Shown here: piece by piece, positions 25,501 through 32,869 of the stretch
Layout: each line of letters starts with the position of its first letter
How positions within the stretch are numbered: the stretch's first letter is position 1
Assembly (NCBI GenBank): GCA_022606425.2
Contig: JAHDVF020001325.1
Span: forward strand, 1,240,001 to 1,304,000
DNA: 64,000 nt
Reading direction: 5' to 3'
Source: Lepidostoma basale
Taxonomy: Eukaryota; Arthropoda; Insecta; Trichoptera; Lepidostomatidae
Made by a program: the position numbers and the translations under genes
The notes under the pieces: generated by a model
Databases searched by the model: none
What the model was told of the DNA's origin: nothing
The model's input: the letters and a program-made list of their open reading frames with translations, nothing else

Positions 25501-26579
25501 ACGATATGTTCGCCTATTTAGAAAAATATGCTTCAAAAGAAGAGAGATTCATCACAAAGCAAGTTGTCGAACATGGGAGTAAGTTAGCCAAACAATGGCC
25601 TGAGAAAACGGCCAAATTTCTAGTCACGCACTTACCAGATCTTGTTTCTACTGTTTTAACTTCTTTGTGCGATGAATCGGCAGAATTAGTTTTCACAGAA
25701 TTCATTCACGAATTAGGTGCTCTGGATGCTGACACTTCTGTAAAGCATTTAGACTTATTGTGCAGGATTCATCCGGAGACGGTATTAGAATTCTTATTAA
25801 ATCCTCCAACTACGTTATTACCCGAATCGGCTCTTAAAGTAATTAGGAAACATAAAATCAAAGGTGCAGAACCGACTTGTTTAGAATCTTGCGGAGATTT
25901 ATCCGGGGCTCTTAAGTCTGGAATAGAACTGATGTTAAATACTGAAGATAAAGATGAAAGAGAGAAACTAACCGAGAAAGCTTGTTCTTTATGTAGCAGG
26001 GCAGCGAAGCTATCTAGTCACACAGAGGCGGAGACTTTTTGGAGGCAGTTGGTTGAAGGGGTAGCGCGATTACCGGAGCCGCCTGGTGCACCTCTGCCCG
26101 CATTGCTATTAGAAGGGGCTGCAAATTATTTGCCATTGCCATGGCTTGTGGCGCAGTTGTGCGGAGGTGGAGGGCACGCGGGGGCACTTCGTGGCGCACT
26201 CACAGGGTTGCTGGAGGCGGCACGCGGGGGTGCAGAAGCCGCAAGTGCTGCCGCTCGACTGACGGGAAGCGAACTGCACGCCGCATTAGCTTCATCCCTG
26301 AGAGGGAAACGAATTCTCCCCGTTCCGTCGGCCATGTGCGGAACATGCCACAATCCTTTACATTTGCAGACTCTTGTTCGTGCGTATAGTTGTGGACATG
26401 CATTCCATTTGGACTGCGACCCCATTGCGGGTCGTTGCGGACGCTGCGGACAACCTGCCGTGGAGGTTAGACTCGTACGTAATCAACAAAATAATAAATC
26501 TAAACGAGCCGAAGCACCTCAGCAGTTTCCTCTATGCATCGTGGCTCCACCTAGACCAGACCTCGAAGGAGTTATATAA
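4466..26579 (+). CDS. Vps8: Vps8, CORVET complex subunit (12 exons, complete)
   Basis: Joined exons: 4466-4561, 4679-4927, 6303-6489, 7196-7440, 11699-11935, 13871-14083, 16126-16341, 18436-18581, 19533-19749, 22413-22658, 23859-24077, 25176-26579. All introns are GT-AG and the phases join into 3675 bases, 1224 residues plus stop, close to insect Vps8 length and shorter than vertebrate Vps8 (about 1430). Vps8 is the Rab5-interacting subunit of the CORVET tether on early endosomes. Domains: acidic N-terminus with YGIPPVNELPSLESVL (37-53), beta-propeller about 116-490 with family blocks VAVGTSHGL, GFARG, GGSVWLLRF, CLFSGARGEV and HFKGVATGGKVSEALA; helical body; clathrin-repeat-like part about 840-960; RING-H2 at 1145-1181. 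An in-frame stop at 4427 closes the frame upstream. The second Met codon (4472, acaATGg) has the better start context, so translation may begin there. Exons 3-10 are strikingly GC-rich while exons 1, 2 and most of 12 are not. Confidence 0.95.
4679..4927 (+). CDS. Vps8: vps8 exon 2 (residues 33-115)
   Basis: Begins LNDEEYGIPPVNELPSLESV, the conserved Vps8 N-terminal block, then a Ser/Pro-rich linker (SLPTPSPSPTPKK) and KYVFLQGISQQITTAA. Acceptor ttgtacag, donor gtatgt; phase 0 at both ends; intron 1 is only 117 bases. Confidence 0.92.
5600..5790. repeat. Foldback MITE (family H)
   Basis: 22-base inverted repeats at 5623-5644 and 5706-5727 (GTCTGTTTTCTAG / CTAGAAAACAGAC). The same arms recur near 21.2, 38.2, 38.4, 45.0 and 59.6-60.2 kb. 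In vps8 intron 2. Confidence 0.75.
5880..5940 (+). repeat. Hammerhead-like repeat end (Penelope-like?)
   Basis: Contains GCAGCGAGCTGC hairpin followed by tGAAACCGGTTG, related to the repeats at 19.85, 36.95 and 49.0 kb. Core residues are only partly kept. Confidence 0.4.
6303..6489 (+). CDS. Vps8: vps8 exon 3 (residues 116-178)
   Basis: First propeller blades: DRIGAGSGSAVGAWGERVAV then GTSHGLVMAF and SLDYNEDGTRLLA. Acceptor gatttcag, donor gtgagt. One base is left over, which is completed by exon 4 to give the Gly of GFARG. Confidence 0.92.
6575..6940 (+). repeat. CR1/jockey-like LINE end (family D, divergent), AAAAT tail
   Basis: Reads AIRTLNLIVSDLDIFSVSEA then ILQILERILRHIW, aligning to AIRLLNAVSSEIDVFHVSES of family D. 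Ends in (TAAAA)n at 6912-6937. In vps8 intron 3. Confidence 0.7.
7196..7440 (+). CDS. Vps8: vps8 exon 4 (residues 178-259)
   Basis: Continues GFARGVVVMYES and contains ADTGGSVWLLRF and CLFSGARGE, matching the family pattern of Gly-Gly-Ser-Val followed by CLFSG. Acceptor attgcag, donor gtgagt; ends in phase 0. Confidence 0.92.
7510..7920 (+). repeat. LINE-E, RTE-like RT C-terminus, open frame 109 codons
   Basis: Reads ERAMLGLSLRDRVRNE, VTDVIHRVTTLKWNWAGHVA, RRVGRPQMRWRDDLER and STWRDMEEAFIQ, the characteristic end of RTE-type ORFs, in one open frame (7577-7906). 5' truncated. Confidence 0.85.
7937..8285 (+). repeat. LINE-A fragment, divergent subfamily
   Basis: Reads LVPTLIYGSEAW (frame broken), INAVEMRSLRGM, SLRWFGHMERMDR and AWHDQINH. 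Lacks the GTTA tail. Lies directly after the LINE-E piece. Confidence 0.8.
8345..8585 (-). repeat. LINE-G 3' end (RTE-like)
   Basis: The minus strand reads KIEGRRGAGRRQISWLRNVR, EWTGIRTMEELFRTVQDRE and TNVGGPDRAL, ending in an AAGAAGAAGAT tail. Same family as 35872-36120 and 57430-58005. Confidence 0.8.
9013..9205 (-). repeat. SINE-B copy, 5' truncated
   Basis: Minus strand: body block GCGGGAGATGCCTATTGGTG, GAGGTTCGCAACC (box-B-like), then the LINE-A type tail ending in GTTA repeats. Confidence 0.85.
9590..9935 (-). repeat. LINE-F 3' end
   Basis: The minus strand carries SEMKAL-like codons, then a GGAAGAACTCC / CAGCTGGGAATC 3' part and an AGAAGAAGAAT tail. This copy shows the undisturbed order of the segments that are inverted at 41.06-41.47 kb. 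Confidence 0.7.
9936..10340 (-). repeat. L2-like LINE 3' end with (TTA)n tail
   Basis: The minus strand reads RLTVPKRCPSTNFGNRAFAV then AGPSAWNSLPADLKCI and FQIIIS, the family block F-G-x-R-A-F-x-V-A-G-P-x-x-W-N-S-L-P. It is followed by a GCGCTCTATAAATTATCC-type terminal segment and AAT repeats. Confidence 0.85.
10341..11690. other. vps8 intron 4, AT-rich part
   Basis: No repeat family or exon was recognised. Bases 10690-10740 are GC-rich. Two short related stretches, near 10.75 kb (gtacgttcaagacaacgagtacgta) and near 10.91 kb (tacgttcaaaacagcgagtaagta), hint at a small repeat. Confidence 0.35.
11699..11935 (+). CDS. Vps8: vps8 exon 5 (residues 260-338)
   Basis: Begins VCAVEPL, completing the GEVCxxEPL block across the junction, and includes ALPLLAWQP. 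GC-rich with an Ala/Gly-rich insert (GGAGGAGSGAGA). Acceptor acttccag, donor gtgggt, phase 0. Confidence 0.92.
12189..12470. repeat. LINE-A inserted into an opposite LINE-A tail
   Basis: A minus-strand tail (taactaattaaccatcac to 12208, resuming as ggtttctcc...ggactgcc) is interrupted by a plus-strand copy at 12209-12396. That inner copy runs from GVLVPTLMYGSEAW to SECGAN and then jumps directly to the GTTA tail, an internal deletion. Confidence 0.65.
12770..13035 (+). repeat. Family D LINE, divergent
   Basis: Reads LLNMIASEINTFYIDETMFK, which aligns with LLNAVSSEIDVFHVSESTF of the copy at 13.2-13.7 kb. Strongly decayed. Confidence 0.6.
13160..13740 (-). repeat. Family D LINE (CR1/jockey-like), TTGAT tail
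   Basis: A minus-strand 138-codon open frame: MLERVQKKFLRYLYMREYG, FFRLIRGYFENSAVLEDVGL, FVPDRYLRQRQHRLFY, AISLLNAVSSEIDVFHVSES. The element ends in (TTTGA)n. 5' truncated; in vps8 intron 5. Confidence 0.85.
13871..14083 (+). CDS. Vps8: vps8 exon 6 (residues 339-409)
   Basis: Encodes LKWLGARRLALIDAKEVLHL, then LETLDLSDAQLIYANAHFK, a late propeller blade with the conserved xVQLVYxSxHFK-type ending. Acceptor atttcag, donor gtaaga, phase 0. Confidence 0.93.
14200..14560. other. C-rich stretch in vps8 intron 6
   Basis: About 200 bases (14210-14410) are rich in CCC/CCA runs on the plus strand, unlike nearby DNA. The minus-strand reading is open for 105 codons but resembles no family I know; treated as low-complexity sequence. 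Confidence 0.35.
14738..14815 (-). repeat. Hammerhead-like repeat end (Penelope-like?)
   Basis: The minus strand has CTGCAACGATCTCCGAAACG, matching the motif at 39.6 kb (ACTGCAACGATCTCCGAAAC). Partial. Confidence 0.4.
14845..15013 (-). repeat. SINE-B copy, 5' truncated
   Basis: Minus strand: GCGGGAGATGCCTATTGGTG, the GGTTCGCAACCC block, the shared LINE-A tail and three or four GTTA units. Confidence 0.87.
15095..15205. repeat. Foldback MITE family H, partial
   Basis: Contains GATTTCTAGAAGTCTTATTA and TTTTATGGGAGTGAC, the arm of family H; the opposite arm is not clear. Confidence 0.5.
16126..16341 (+). CDS. Vps8: vps8 exon 7 (residues 410-481)
   Basis: Starts GVATGGKVSEALATAGG and ends RWTQALHTLANEYK, the end of the propeller and the first helices of the body. 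Acceptor tctttcag, donor gtaagc, phase 0. Confidence 0.93.
16443..16836 (+). repeat. SINE-B copy, near full length
   Basis: From TTGGATTGTTTTAAGTGCC, through ACGGTGGATAACGTGG, GTCCGGATCGTCC, GTGCACCATCTAAAATAAC, the GATGCCTATTGGTGGCGATG block, to the LINE-A tail and a GTTAG repeat. In vps8 intron 7. Confidence 0.85.
17098..17260 (-). repeat. Penelope-like terminal repeat with hammerhead-like core
   Basis: The minus strand has TACACTGCAGAAGG ... GTCCCGAAACATGTTTGTG: a weakened CUGANGA core, stem II, GAAAC, then a 3' strand TGTG that pairs with TACA upstream of the core. Further on, GAATATAGAAG matches 61.7 kb. Confidence 0.5.
17606..17715 (+). repeat. LINE-A 3' end fragment
   Basis: Reads CMNVEEAREV then the GTGGCGGTCCATTCTCTCTG tail; GTTA repeats lost. 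Confidence 0.7.
17853..17937. repeat. Long hairpin (37/38-base inverted repeat)
   Basis: Arms 17855-17891 and 17899-17936 are complementary apart from one 4-5 base block, with a 7-base loop. The hairpin sits between inverted copies of a TTCTTCTATATTC / GAATATAGAAGAA repeat (17098-17152 and 17943-17996). Confidence 0.7.
18170..18380 (-). repeat. LINE-F 3' end
   Basis: Minus strand: AGACTCCCCTATATTACATTG-like block, GGAATCCACCTCACAGGAGG, CTGGAGAACAGATCACATAG, then AAGAAGAAGAAT. It ends about 55 bases before vps8 exon 8. Confidence 0.7.
18436..18581 (+). CDS. Vps8: vps8 exon 8 (residues 482-530)
   Basis: Encodes SLEGRSSRQALSRQRAEGLL through TVRAALDLCIQMQLL, the helical segment after the propeller. 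The acceptor is ttattag at 18434-18435; the alternative AG at 18441-18442 gives a stop-containing frame. Two bases carry into exon 9. Confidence 0.88.
18815..19276 (-). repeat. LINE-A copy
   Basis: The minus strand has SNANIRSECGANESVMNKII, RNRGRPRKTWHDQFNQIL, CMTQCTNVEKARDLCQDK and SILSAYPFG, then GTTA repeats. A frameshift precedes the last codons. Confidence 0.87.
19533..19749 (+). CDS. Vps8: vps8 exon 9 (residues 530-602)
   Basis: Encodes DTLWSVLWEAACNSGLEAG to ALMHMPIDCLDLHQ, matching the family xxxHMDITSLDIQQ-type block. Very GC-rich. Acceptor ttctatag, donor gtatcg. Confidence 0.92.
19840..19930 (+). repeat. Hammerhead-like repeat end (Penelope-like?)
   Basis: CCAGCGAGCCTGG hairpin, then CGAAACGGGTCGCTGTCG and AATAAAG; same scaffold as the minus-strand repeats at 36.95 and 49.0 kb. 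Confidence 0.45.
20061..20282 (+). repeat. LINE-A 3' fragment
   Basis: Reads RRGRPRKAWHDQINQILKGG and CMNVEEARELA and ends GATGGTTAGTTAG. In vps8 intron 9. Confidence 0.8.
20404..20862 (-). repeat. SINE-B copy, longest version
   Basis: The minus strand carries the full body and tail, plus an upstream segment (GTGCATTTGTTCCAATGTC, AAGTTCTTGCTGGGGTTGG) shared with 51.54-52.07 kb, which suggests a ~450-base unit. Confidence 0.82.
21235..21800. repeat. Foldback MITE family H fragments
   Basis: Arms at 21238-21290 (CATCTGTTTTCTAAAAGTTT) and 21740-21790 (TATGGAGTTTAACATTATTG, TTCAAGAAACAATAAATAC), as in the copies at 5.6 and 60.2 kb. Confidence 0.55.
22085..22290 (-). repeat. tRNA-derived SINE-C, decayed
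   Basis: Minus strand: box-B-like GGTTCGATATCC, TGGTAGAATTCACGTGAC, ATAGACTAGCTACCTATCAC and the AAGTAATTGGGTTCAA tail. Confidence 0.75.
22413..22658 (+). CDS. Vps8: vps8 exon 10 (residues 603-684)
   Basis: Starts VLSECRRLCLW and contains LLVYVADCLAGRDYPRG, the conserved LLVYISxCLAGRxYPxG block. The donor GAG|gttatt is weak and a LINE-A copy begins only about 20 bases after it. Phase 0. Confidence 0.9.
22679..23173 (+). repeat. LINE-A copy next to vps8 exon 10
   Basis: Begins TATCCAAAAAAGCTAGAATG, reads TLMYGSEAWNWQKKDESRIN, AVEMRSIRRMCGYS, SLRWFGHMERMNEERMV, and ends with the GTTA tail. Inserted about 20 bases past the exon 10 donor. Confidence 0.88.
23266..23495 (+). repeat. tRNA-derived SINE-C copy
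   Basis: GACCTTCGTAGCAGAGTGG (box A region), GGGTTCAATTCC (box B), TAGAATTCACGTG, GATTAGCTACCTATCAC and a GTAATTATGTAAAAAGC end. Pol III promoter boxes are visible; the downstream part is unrelated to tRNA. Confidence 0.85.
23552..23668 (+). repeat. LINE-A 3' end (about 115 bases)
   Basis: Only the terminal part: NVEEAREICQDRKVWQ, the shared tail, and five GTTA units. In vps8 intron 10. Confidence 0.87.
23859..24077 (+). CDS. Vps8: vps8 exon 11 (residues 685-757)
   Basis: Encodes ILSCLLWEGDDNSNPLPHLR then ALLLHDTGSTLRMLGMAYAE, matching the family pYIRTLLHFDT block. Acceptor aaacttag is chosen because it alone keeps the conserved frame; the nearby attttgag gives a stop after 10 codons. Donor gtaata. 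Confidence 0.9.
24601..25070. repeat. 470-bp MITE with 64-bp perfect inverted ends
   Basis: 24601-24664 and 25007-25070 are exact reverse complements (AAGGATTGATTGTATCTC ... ACAGAATATGGTG). The interior holds ATAAAGCGATCGCTTAACCC and ATGACAGGTCATAAGTCC, shared with 3970-4110 in the mRpL36 intron. In vps8 intron 11; no coding capacity. Confidence 0.85.
25176..26579 (+). CDS. Vps8: vps8 exon 12, terminal (residues 758-1224)
   Basis: A 1.4-kb last exon starting EVEIADIALF. A clathrin-repeat-like helical part contains KYEKILETFL (about 850). The C-terminus holds a RING-H2: Cys1145-x2-Cys1148-x14-Cys1163-x-His1165-x2-His1168-x2-Cys1171-x6-Cys1178-x2-Cys1181, all eight zinc ligands present. About 40 residues follow before TAA at 26577-26579. 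Composition changes inside the exon: 25.2-26.0 kb is near-neutral, 26.04-26.35 kb is GC-rich. Confidence 0.95.
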   Translation, partial: EVEIADIALFSANHIACGTIPADAHLINNLKNIFSKASTCPDANKLVEKAWLGLLTCMVNNVANHLPHNEMMEMAQSTGRLKVERYLMEKSGKYEKILETFLTDPGSENDMFAYLEKYASKEERFITKQVVEHGSKLAKQWPEKTAKFLVTHLPDLVSTVLTSLCDESAELVFTEFIHELGALDADTSVKHLDLLCRIHPETVLEFLLNPPTTLLPESALKVIRKHKIKGAEPTCLESCGDLSGALKSGIELMLNTEDKDEREKLTEKACSLCSRAAKLSSHTEAETFWRQLVEGVARLPEPPGAPLPALLLEGAANYLPLPWLVAQLCGGGGHAGALRGALTGLLEAARGGAEAASAAARLTGSELHAALASSLRGKRILPVPSAMCGTCHNPLHLQTLVRAYSCGHAFHLDCDPIAGRCGRCGQPAVEVRLVRNQQNNKSKRAEAPQQFPLCIVAPPRPDLEGVI

Positions 26580-26618
26580 TACTATTCTGTTTTTGTGTGG
26601 GAAAGTATCAAAATTGTA

Positions 26619-26624
26619 AATAAA
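26619..26624 (+). terminator. Vps8: Poly(A) signal of vps8
   Basis: AATAAA 40 bases after the vps8 stop codon, followed by T-rich sequence; gives a very short 3' UTR. Confidence 0.75.
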
Positions 26625-26639
26625 GTTTCCATTAATTGA

Positions 26640-27133
26640 ATATTGATAAAAGAGTTTTTTGATCCTGAAAATTAATGCTGAATTTTTGCTAAATTCAAGT
26701 AAGCGAGATTCTTACACCCACAATTATAGTACATATTATTTTTTTTACTATGTTGCATAATGAATTCACATACAATTACACTTTTAAGTGTATAGTCCAT
26801 TAATATAAATACTTATTTATTCCGTACTATGAATGCAATATTTGACTTCTTATTGTAATGATTATTCTTTTTTTCAAATGTTCTTAGGTTTATGTTTTTC
26901 ACTTGTTTTTAATTTTTTTTTGCAGTTTAACTGTTTTCTATGACTTCATTACTACACTCTGAATATTTTACTTTTTCTGAAATGGTTTAGGTAATAACTG
27001 TACCATAATCGAGAAATTTCAATATCAAATATAATATTTTTTAAATAAATCAACCACAAACATGATAGAGTGGAGTATAAATTAAAATATTTGTATTTCA
27101 TTTATTTAAAAATGTTACACCACAAATTAAGTG
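26640..27133. other. AT-rich intergenic DNA after vps8
   Basis: No gene, RNA or repeat recognised between the vps8 poly(A) site and the hAT MITE. Confidence 0.4.
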
Positions 27134-27570
27134 CTTTACACCAGTGCTCCGCAATCATTTCTCATCTACAGCACACATAAGTTCTTCATAGAATTCCGCG
27201 GCACACCAAAACCTAAAAATCGATCTGGTCGTGGGCGTCAATCAGCTCAGGAGACGTTTTTTTAGATCATCGGCGACTTCCGGCTAGTAGAAATCAGCAG
27301 CGACGGTTTTTTTGCTCCCCCGAAAAGGACCAAATTTTCGCGAATTCTATTAGCCGGAAATCGCTGTTAAGTTAAAAAATTTAGGCCGACAGCAACTTCC
27401 AGCCAGTAGAAATCAGCAGCGATCGATTTTTCACGAATGACCTAAAATAAATTAAAAAAATTGCACCAATGTCTCCTAAACTATAACTGAATGTATTTTC
27501 ATTATGCTATTTGTCGCGGCACACCTGCATCCGGCTCACGGCACACCGGTTGTGGAGCACTGCTTTACAC
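27134..27570. mobile_element. hAT-type MITE, 421 bp, with 8-bp target duplication
   Basis: Terminal inverted repeats CAGTGCTCCGCAA (27142-27154) and TTGTGGAGCACTG (27550-27562) match in 12 of 13 bases. They are flanked on both sides by the 8-base duplication CTTTACAC (27134-27141, 27563-27570). CAGTG ends and an 8-bp duplication are diagnostic of hAT elements. The interior is non-coding and contains a degenerate repeat of CCAGTAGAAATCAGCAGCGA-type sequence at about 27.27 and 27.40 kb. Confidence 0.93.
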
Positions 27571-27999
27571 AATAGTGTAGTGGATAAACTTTTTTGCAAG
27601 GTTTCAACTATGATATTGAAATATGCCATTAAACAAAATAATAAGGTAATATTACTAGAATGCAGTGAAGTTATATGTGTCATCACAATGTTAGTATTTT
27701 TTCGTTACATTGAAATAAAGTTATTTAATTTTTTGTCGGAAAACAATGCTAATTGTTTGATTGTGTATTGTAATTTTCTCTTATCACAAGTATACCGAAT
27801 CGCCATTGATAAATATTACAATATTATTTATGTATATTAATGTACGTATGTTTCGTATGTAAGTAATAAAATGTACAAATCAAATAAAATAAAAGATATA
27901 ATTTATTATTTTGTTGTATTTTTCTTTTCTTTGTGTATGAAATGCATTGCATTTATAATGAAATGAAATATTTATGTTTGATGTATATTTGTAATCACA

Positions 28000-30900
28000 C
28001 AATAGAGAATAATTTATGTGCCAATTAGTTAATTTTTAAAAAATTAAGAGTATTACTCTAAACAAACAAATCTCAAAGACATATAAATAGCACAGGACAC
28101 TTTTATATGGCATTTAAATTTACTCTATTATGTGGAACGTGCTTTCATAATAAATTGACTGAATATATATGATTAATTAATTATGTTTATTTCCCAATAC
28201 CGGGAGATCCTTCATTTAACATTTGTTCTATTTATTTACCTTGAAGCTTGTAGCTGTAAATAATTGTATGTATGTATATAGTTATGAGGCAGGGCATGTT
28301 ACCTAAAAGTATAAAATGAGTCAATTTGCAGTTCAATATTGTAGTACTTTTTCATGTTATCATTGTGAATCCATGTTTAATAATCAAAGATTTAAATATT
28401 CATTAAAACAATGTATTTGATAAAGTGAAAGTAATTTATCTATATTGTTAACTAAATATTCCACTTTCTATATATATTTCTCTTCATATGAATCACGGTT
28501 GCTTAAAATTGATTAATTAATTTTAACTATATTTTGAGATTGAAGTCGACTTTGAATTACATAGTCTTATTTATCATTATATTATATAAATGATTGAATT
28601 TAGTTATCGTATTGCAGTATCAACAATGGCACAATGATAAATGTTTTTGGGTCCAATGGAGTGTGTTCCATGTGAAAATAAAACAAGTAGCATCTATATT
28701 TTTATGTTTATTTGTTTTTTATTCAATAACATACATTTTTTTGATCTTAGGTTTACGAAATAGTTTACTATGAGTATAGACTACAACATGGGTAAATTCT
28801 CCATTACGTCTCTGGTATGGATTTGCTTCTCCCCGAAAGATGAAACGGCCGAGTCGGTGTTGCGATAATTTCTCCTTCCTCTACTAGAAGGAAGGAACAG
28901 TTATTTGACTGCTGCGGTTCCACTGATGGAGAGAAACACTCTTATGTGTGAGAGCTATGCTTTATGATGAAGTGACTGAACCAAAGTACAGAAGTGGAGA
29001 GTGAAATACCGTTGAACTGAATACACCTAAACTTAATGACAGCTACAAGTATTTAGTATTTCCTTTGGCCGTAGAATATTTGATTTGCAATAAACTTCAC
29101 ATACAACACAAGCAAAGTAATCGAGAGTCTAATTATGAGAGAATGATTCGATGAAATCTATCCAATTTTTAGATTTTAGTATCCTATTTATTTATAGTGA
29201 AATGTAAAATTGACCTATAAAAGATAATAGTATTATTATACTTAATAAATATTCCAGATTCCGGATGAAATGCTTTCAATACTCGCGCAATGACCTTTTA
29301 TGTTTTTATTTTAAATATCATCCATGAATTGTTCTTTGTTTATTTAATGTTAGAATCTTCGTTAAACATTGTAAAACACTTTGTTGGAAAGTGGTTACAA
29401 TACGATTTAACTTTCTCCTCTTAACGAGCTGTCGATCGTTACAAATATTTTTTTAATTCTAATTTCTATGAAACTATCTCCCGCGAGGCAGAACTAGTTA
29501 ACACTCTAGGCTTTAACATGTGTAGTATTAACTTACAACAACAGAGTACAAATCAAGCTATTTTAAAGATCTTATTAAGAATTTATTCGACATGTTGCCC
29601 AAAAGTTATTTATTTTCTAAGTGGCAAGCGCAAGATTAGTTCATTTTAAATATTATAATAATTTGGTGAGAATACATGTTTATCTAGTGATACATTTAAG
29701 GTTTTATTTTAGAGAGGAATGCTCCTATATGTTTAGTAATCAATTTTAGAGTAAATTTTAAACAATCGCGTCCGAGGTAAGTTCTACAACGCTTCGACAT
29801 TCATATTTATTCTCTAGTGGGAAGGCGATTCATACGTGTCACTGGGATGATTGCAAGGACAAAGGTAGGAAGGTTAATTTTTGGAAATAAATTAAACGCA
29901 TCCCAATTAATGTCGGCTATCTTTTCTAAATCAGTCCCACTAGATGTTAAATTAGATTTTATTTTTAAGCAGAATGTAGATCACTCCGTATTTAGTTACA
30001 CACAATGTTATGCATAGATTTTTAGTTTTATTTAAAAGAATCTTTTAATGTCAGTTAAAAGTGCGGTTATTTTTTCTCACTTTGTAAATAACTGAAAATG
30101 ATTTTTAACTTAATCAATTGTGATTTTATGTAAAGAAAGTTATTTTTTGCTATTTCTATTTTATGGACATTCTTGTAGTTTTTCTTCTTCAAAAACAACT
30201 TTATATTTTATAATGCTCAGATTTTATTGCTTTTTTTGTTTAATATTTTTTTATTGCTTTTGTAAAAATAAATAATGGTTATAATTGACAACAATTGCAT
30301 TGTACCTATAGAAAAGAGGTTTAGACGAAGGAAAACACGTAACTAAATAATGACTCCATTCCCGAGCTCGCCGTATTGTCTTATTCTCCGAAAGTTATAA
30401 AGCTATGTAAGAAGATAGTTAGAAGAGTGGAAGAATCTTTGGGATAACACGCCAAGTTGATTTGTGATAGAGTTACTTATGTTAAGTTATGATTTGCAAA
30501 ATCTATTTAATTCTTTATTTTAGTTCCTAACTTCTAGTTTATTCATACTTACTATTCCGCCCTCGTTCTGACAAACCATCCGATGTTCACATGTTTACGC
30601 TAAATGTTTAGAACTTACATATTTAGGTATTAGATTTTAACTCGGCTAGAGACAGCTATACCGCCTGGCCCGCTCGTGCGCTGACGCGCGCTGGCACAGG
30701 GGCGGGTCAGGCCTCCGCCACTACGCTAGGCATATTACAAAGGATGCGAACAGTGGGACGGCCTGTCAGAATACCAATCCATTACACTATCATCTAAACG
30801 TTACCATTAATTTATTTTATTTTACTTATTTTATTTTATCTCGAGTATTTTAGAATATCTATTACTTTTTTTTTCCCTTTTAAACCACAAATCGTTCGAC

Positions 30901-32869
30901 AATCCTGTGTCTTCAGAGACCGTTTCTTGATTCTTATCCCGCAAAAAAAAAACAAAATTAAAGCATCGCTCTAGACAAGAGACAAGATAGACAAAATTCT
31001 ACGAGAGTTATTAAATCTCTAAGTTAGAAGAGTACACGACCCCCGCACGCAGAGGTGTCGATAGCGACAAATCTTTCTCTCATTTACTGCTCTTTCCAAG
31101 AAATGCTCTGAGTTCGGTCCAAATACATTGAAGATTGATGGAATTTGGAAGTTGCTCTTTGAATGTATTTGAACGAAGTCGTTGTTTCTTTAACTGTTCC
31201 GTTTATCAAATATCCTCGCGCCATTGTCACACCGATCAGCTCTGCGAAGAGAGCCATGCAAAAGAGCTAAAGTACACTACTGACATTAAGATTCAGCGAC
31301 TTTAGAAGAACTCATTTATTACAAGTGATTTAATATCTACGGTTACATTTTATTTATGTCATGAGACGAGATGCACATTTAGATCTTGTATTTTATTCCA
31401 TGGTTTATTAATTTATTTAATTTAATTTTTAATTTTATTTTAAATAGTTTATTTTAACAATGTACTTAAGGTAATTGCTGCATATTTAATAATTTTATTT
31501 TATTTATTTATTTTTATAATTAAATTTATTAGTCATTGCGCTCAACGGTGCTCCACTCCATTTGTATTGAAAACAATTCATCCCCCAATTTGTTGTACTC
31601 GCACGTATCGAAAGGTTGATTTTATTTTCAACCCTTCTTACGATCTGTACCGATGGTTTAATGAAAGACTTACGATAAATAAATAATTATAGATTCATCT
31701 ATCGCAATGTCGCCATGACTAGGTTTTACTTTGAAGATGATTTAAAGTGCACGAAAAAATTGCGAAGAAATCTGGAGGTACCTATTTAAGATTTTAATAT
31801 AGAGAAGAAGTTAATGATCGCTTATAATATAATCATTTAATTAATTAAATGGATAAAATTTTCATGAAAAAAAAAACCGAATCTATAACATTCTTTATCC
31901 AAATTAATTTTTCTTTTATTTAAAATTTGCAAATCAGCCATTAAAGATGTTACTTTTATTGTTTTTTTTTAGCAGTTCAGAGCCCTAAAGGTTCACGTAC
32001 ATGTGATGCCAAAAATCATTTACCTACAAAATAATGCATTCTCTCGGTGTTTGTCATTCGGTACTCTTAAAATTAATGTCTACTGAATATTAAATTGAAA
32101 TTTCATATTGCGAATCTCCCGGCAAGCATTTTAAAAAGATTTATTTGACCGGCTACACTATTATATTAATATTTAAGTTTAACATATCATGGATGTTGTT
32201 GGATATATTAAAAAAAAGTGTGATTTTATATATACCCCTTTGTATGTTTATAATGTGTAGCCTTTTTGAATGTATTAATTATTACATAAATAATAACAAA
32301 TAAACCAAAATATGTTGCAATAATGTCATGTTCATGGGTGGTTTGTATCGTTTTGGAAGTATGTGTATGACACATAATGTAACGTCATGATTGTATGTAC
32401 GTGCAAAGCAACGATTGTTGTTATGAACCTACTTGGAACGTGGAGGTAGCCACATTTCATGAGTACCCTACTCAGCTCTACGTATCAAGATAAATAAATA
32501 AGTACAAAGAAAGAAGTAAGTGTAAATAAAGTATGTTGAAGAATGAGAAACGAAGTTAGTGGGACATCAGATAAAGTATGACACAAACAGAAATTAAATC
32601 ACTACTAAAGCACAGGTTTGAAGATATTTATTTAAATCTATGACTGAATTTATAATGGGTAATGACATACATACATGACATGTGGTACATAGTATGGTAT
32701 AACACAGAGATCACGGAGGTGTCGCAAGCAAGGAGGCAACTGGGTAGGTAACGTTAGAGACTACTCTTCAGTAACGGCAGCTTCGGTATCGGTATCGCAC
32801 TTTCCTCGGTTAACAATAATCTTCATAAGACTTATGACCGCTCGTTTATATTCTATCCTCGATAACTAG
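28000..32869. other. Repeat-poor AT-rich DNA, possibly distal 3' UTR of Ggamma30A
   Basis: Nearly 5 kb without any of the repeat families that crowd the rest of the window and without a convincing exon. A GC-rich patch lies at 30660-30740. It is downstream of the Ggamma30A stop on that gene's strand, so a long alternative 3' UTR would explain the lack of insertions, but that is inference. Confidence 0.35.

Noticed and set aside
26126..26425. Open frames opposite or out of frame with vps8 exon 12
   Set aside because: They are shadows of the GC-rich RING-coding part of exon 12.
29817..30017. 66-codon plus-strand open frame in the repeat-poor block
   Set aside because: Short, AT-rich, no recognisable motif and no nearby splice signals that join it to anything.
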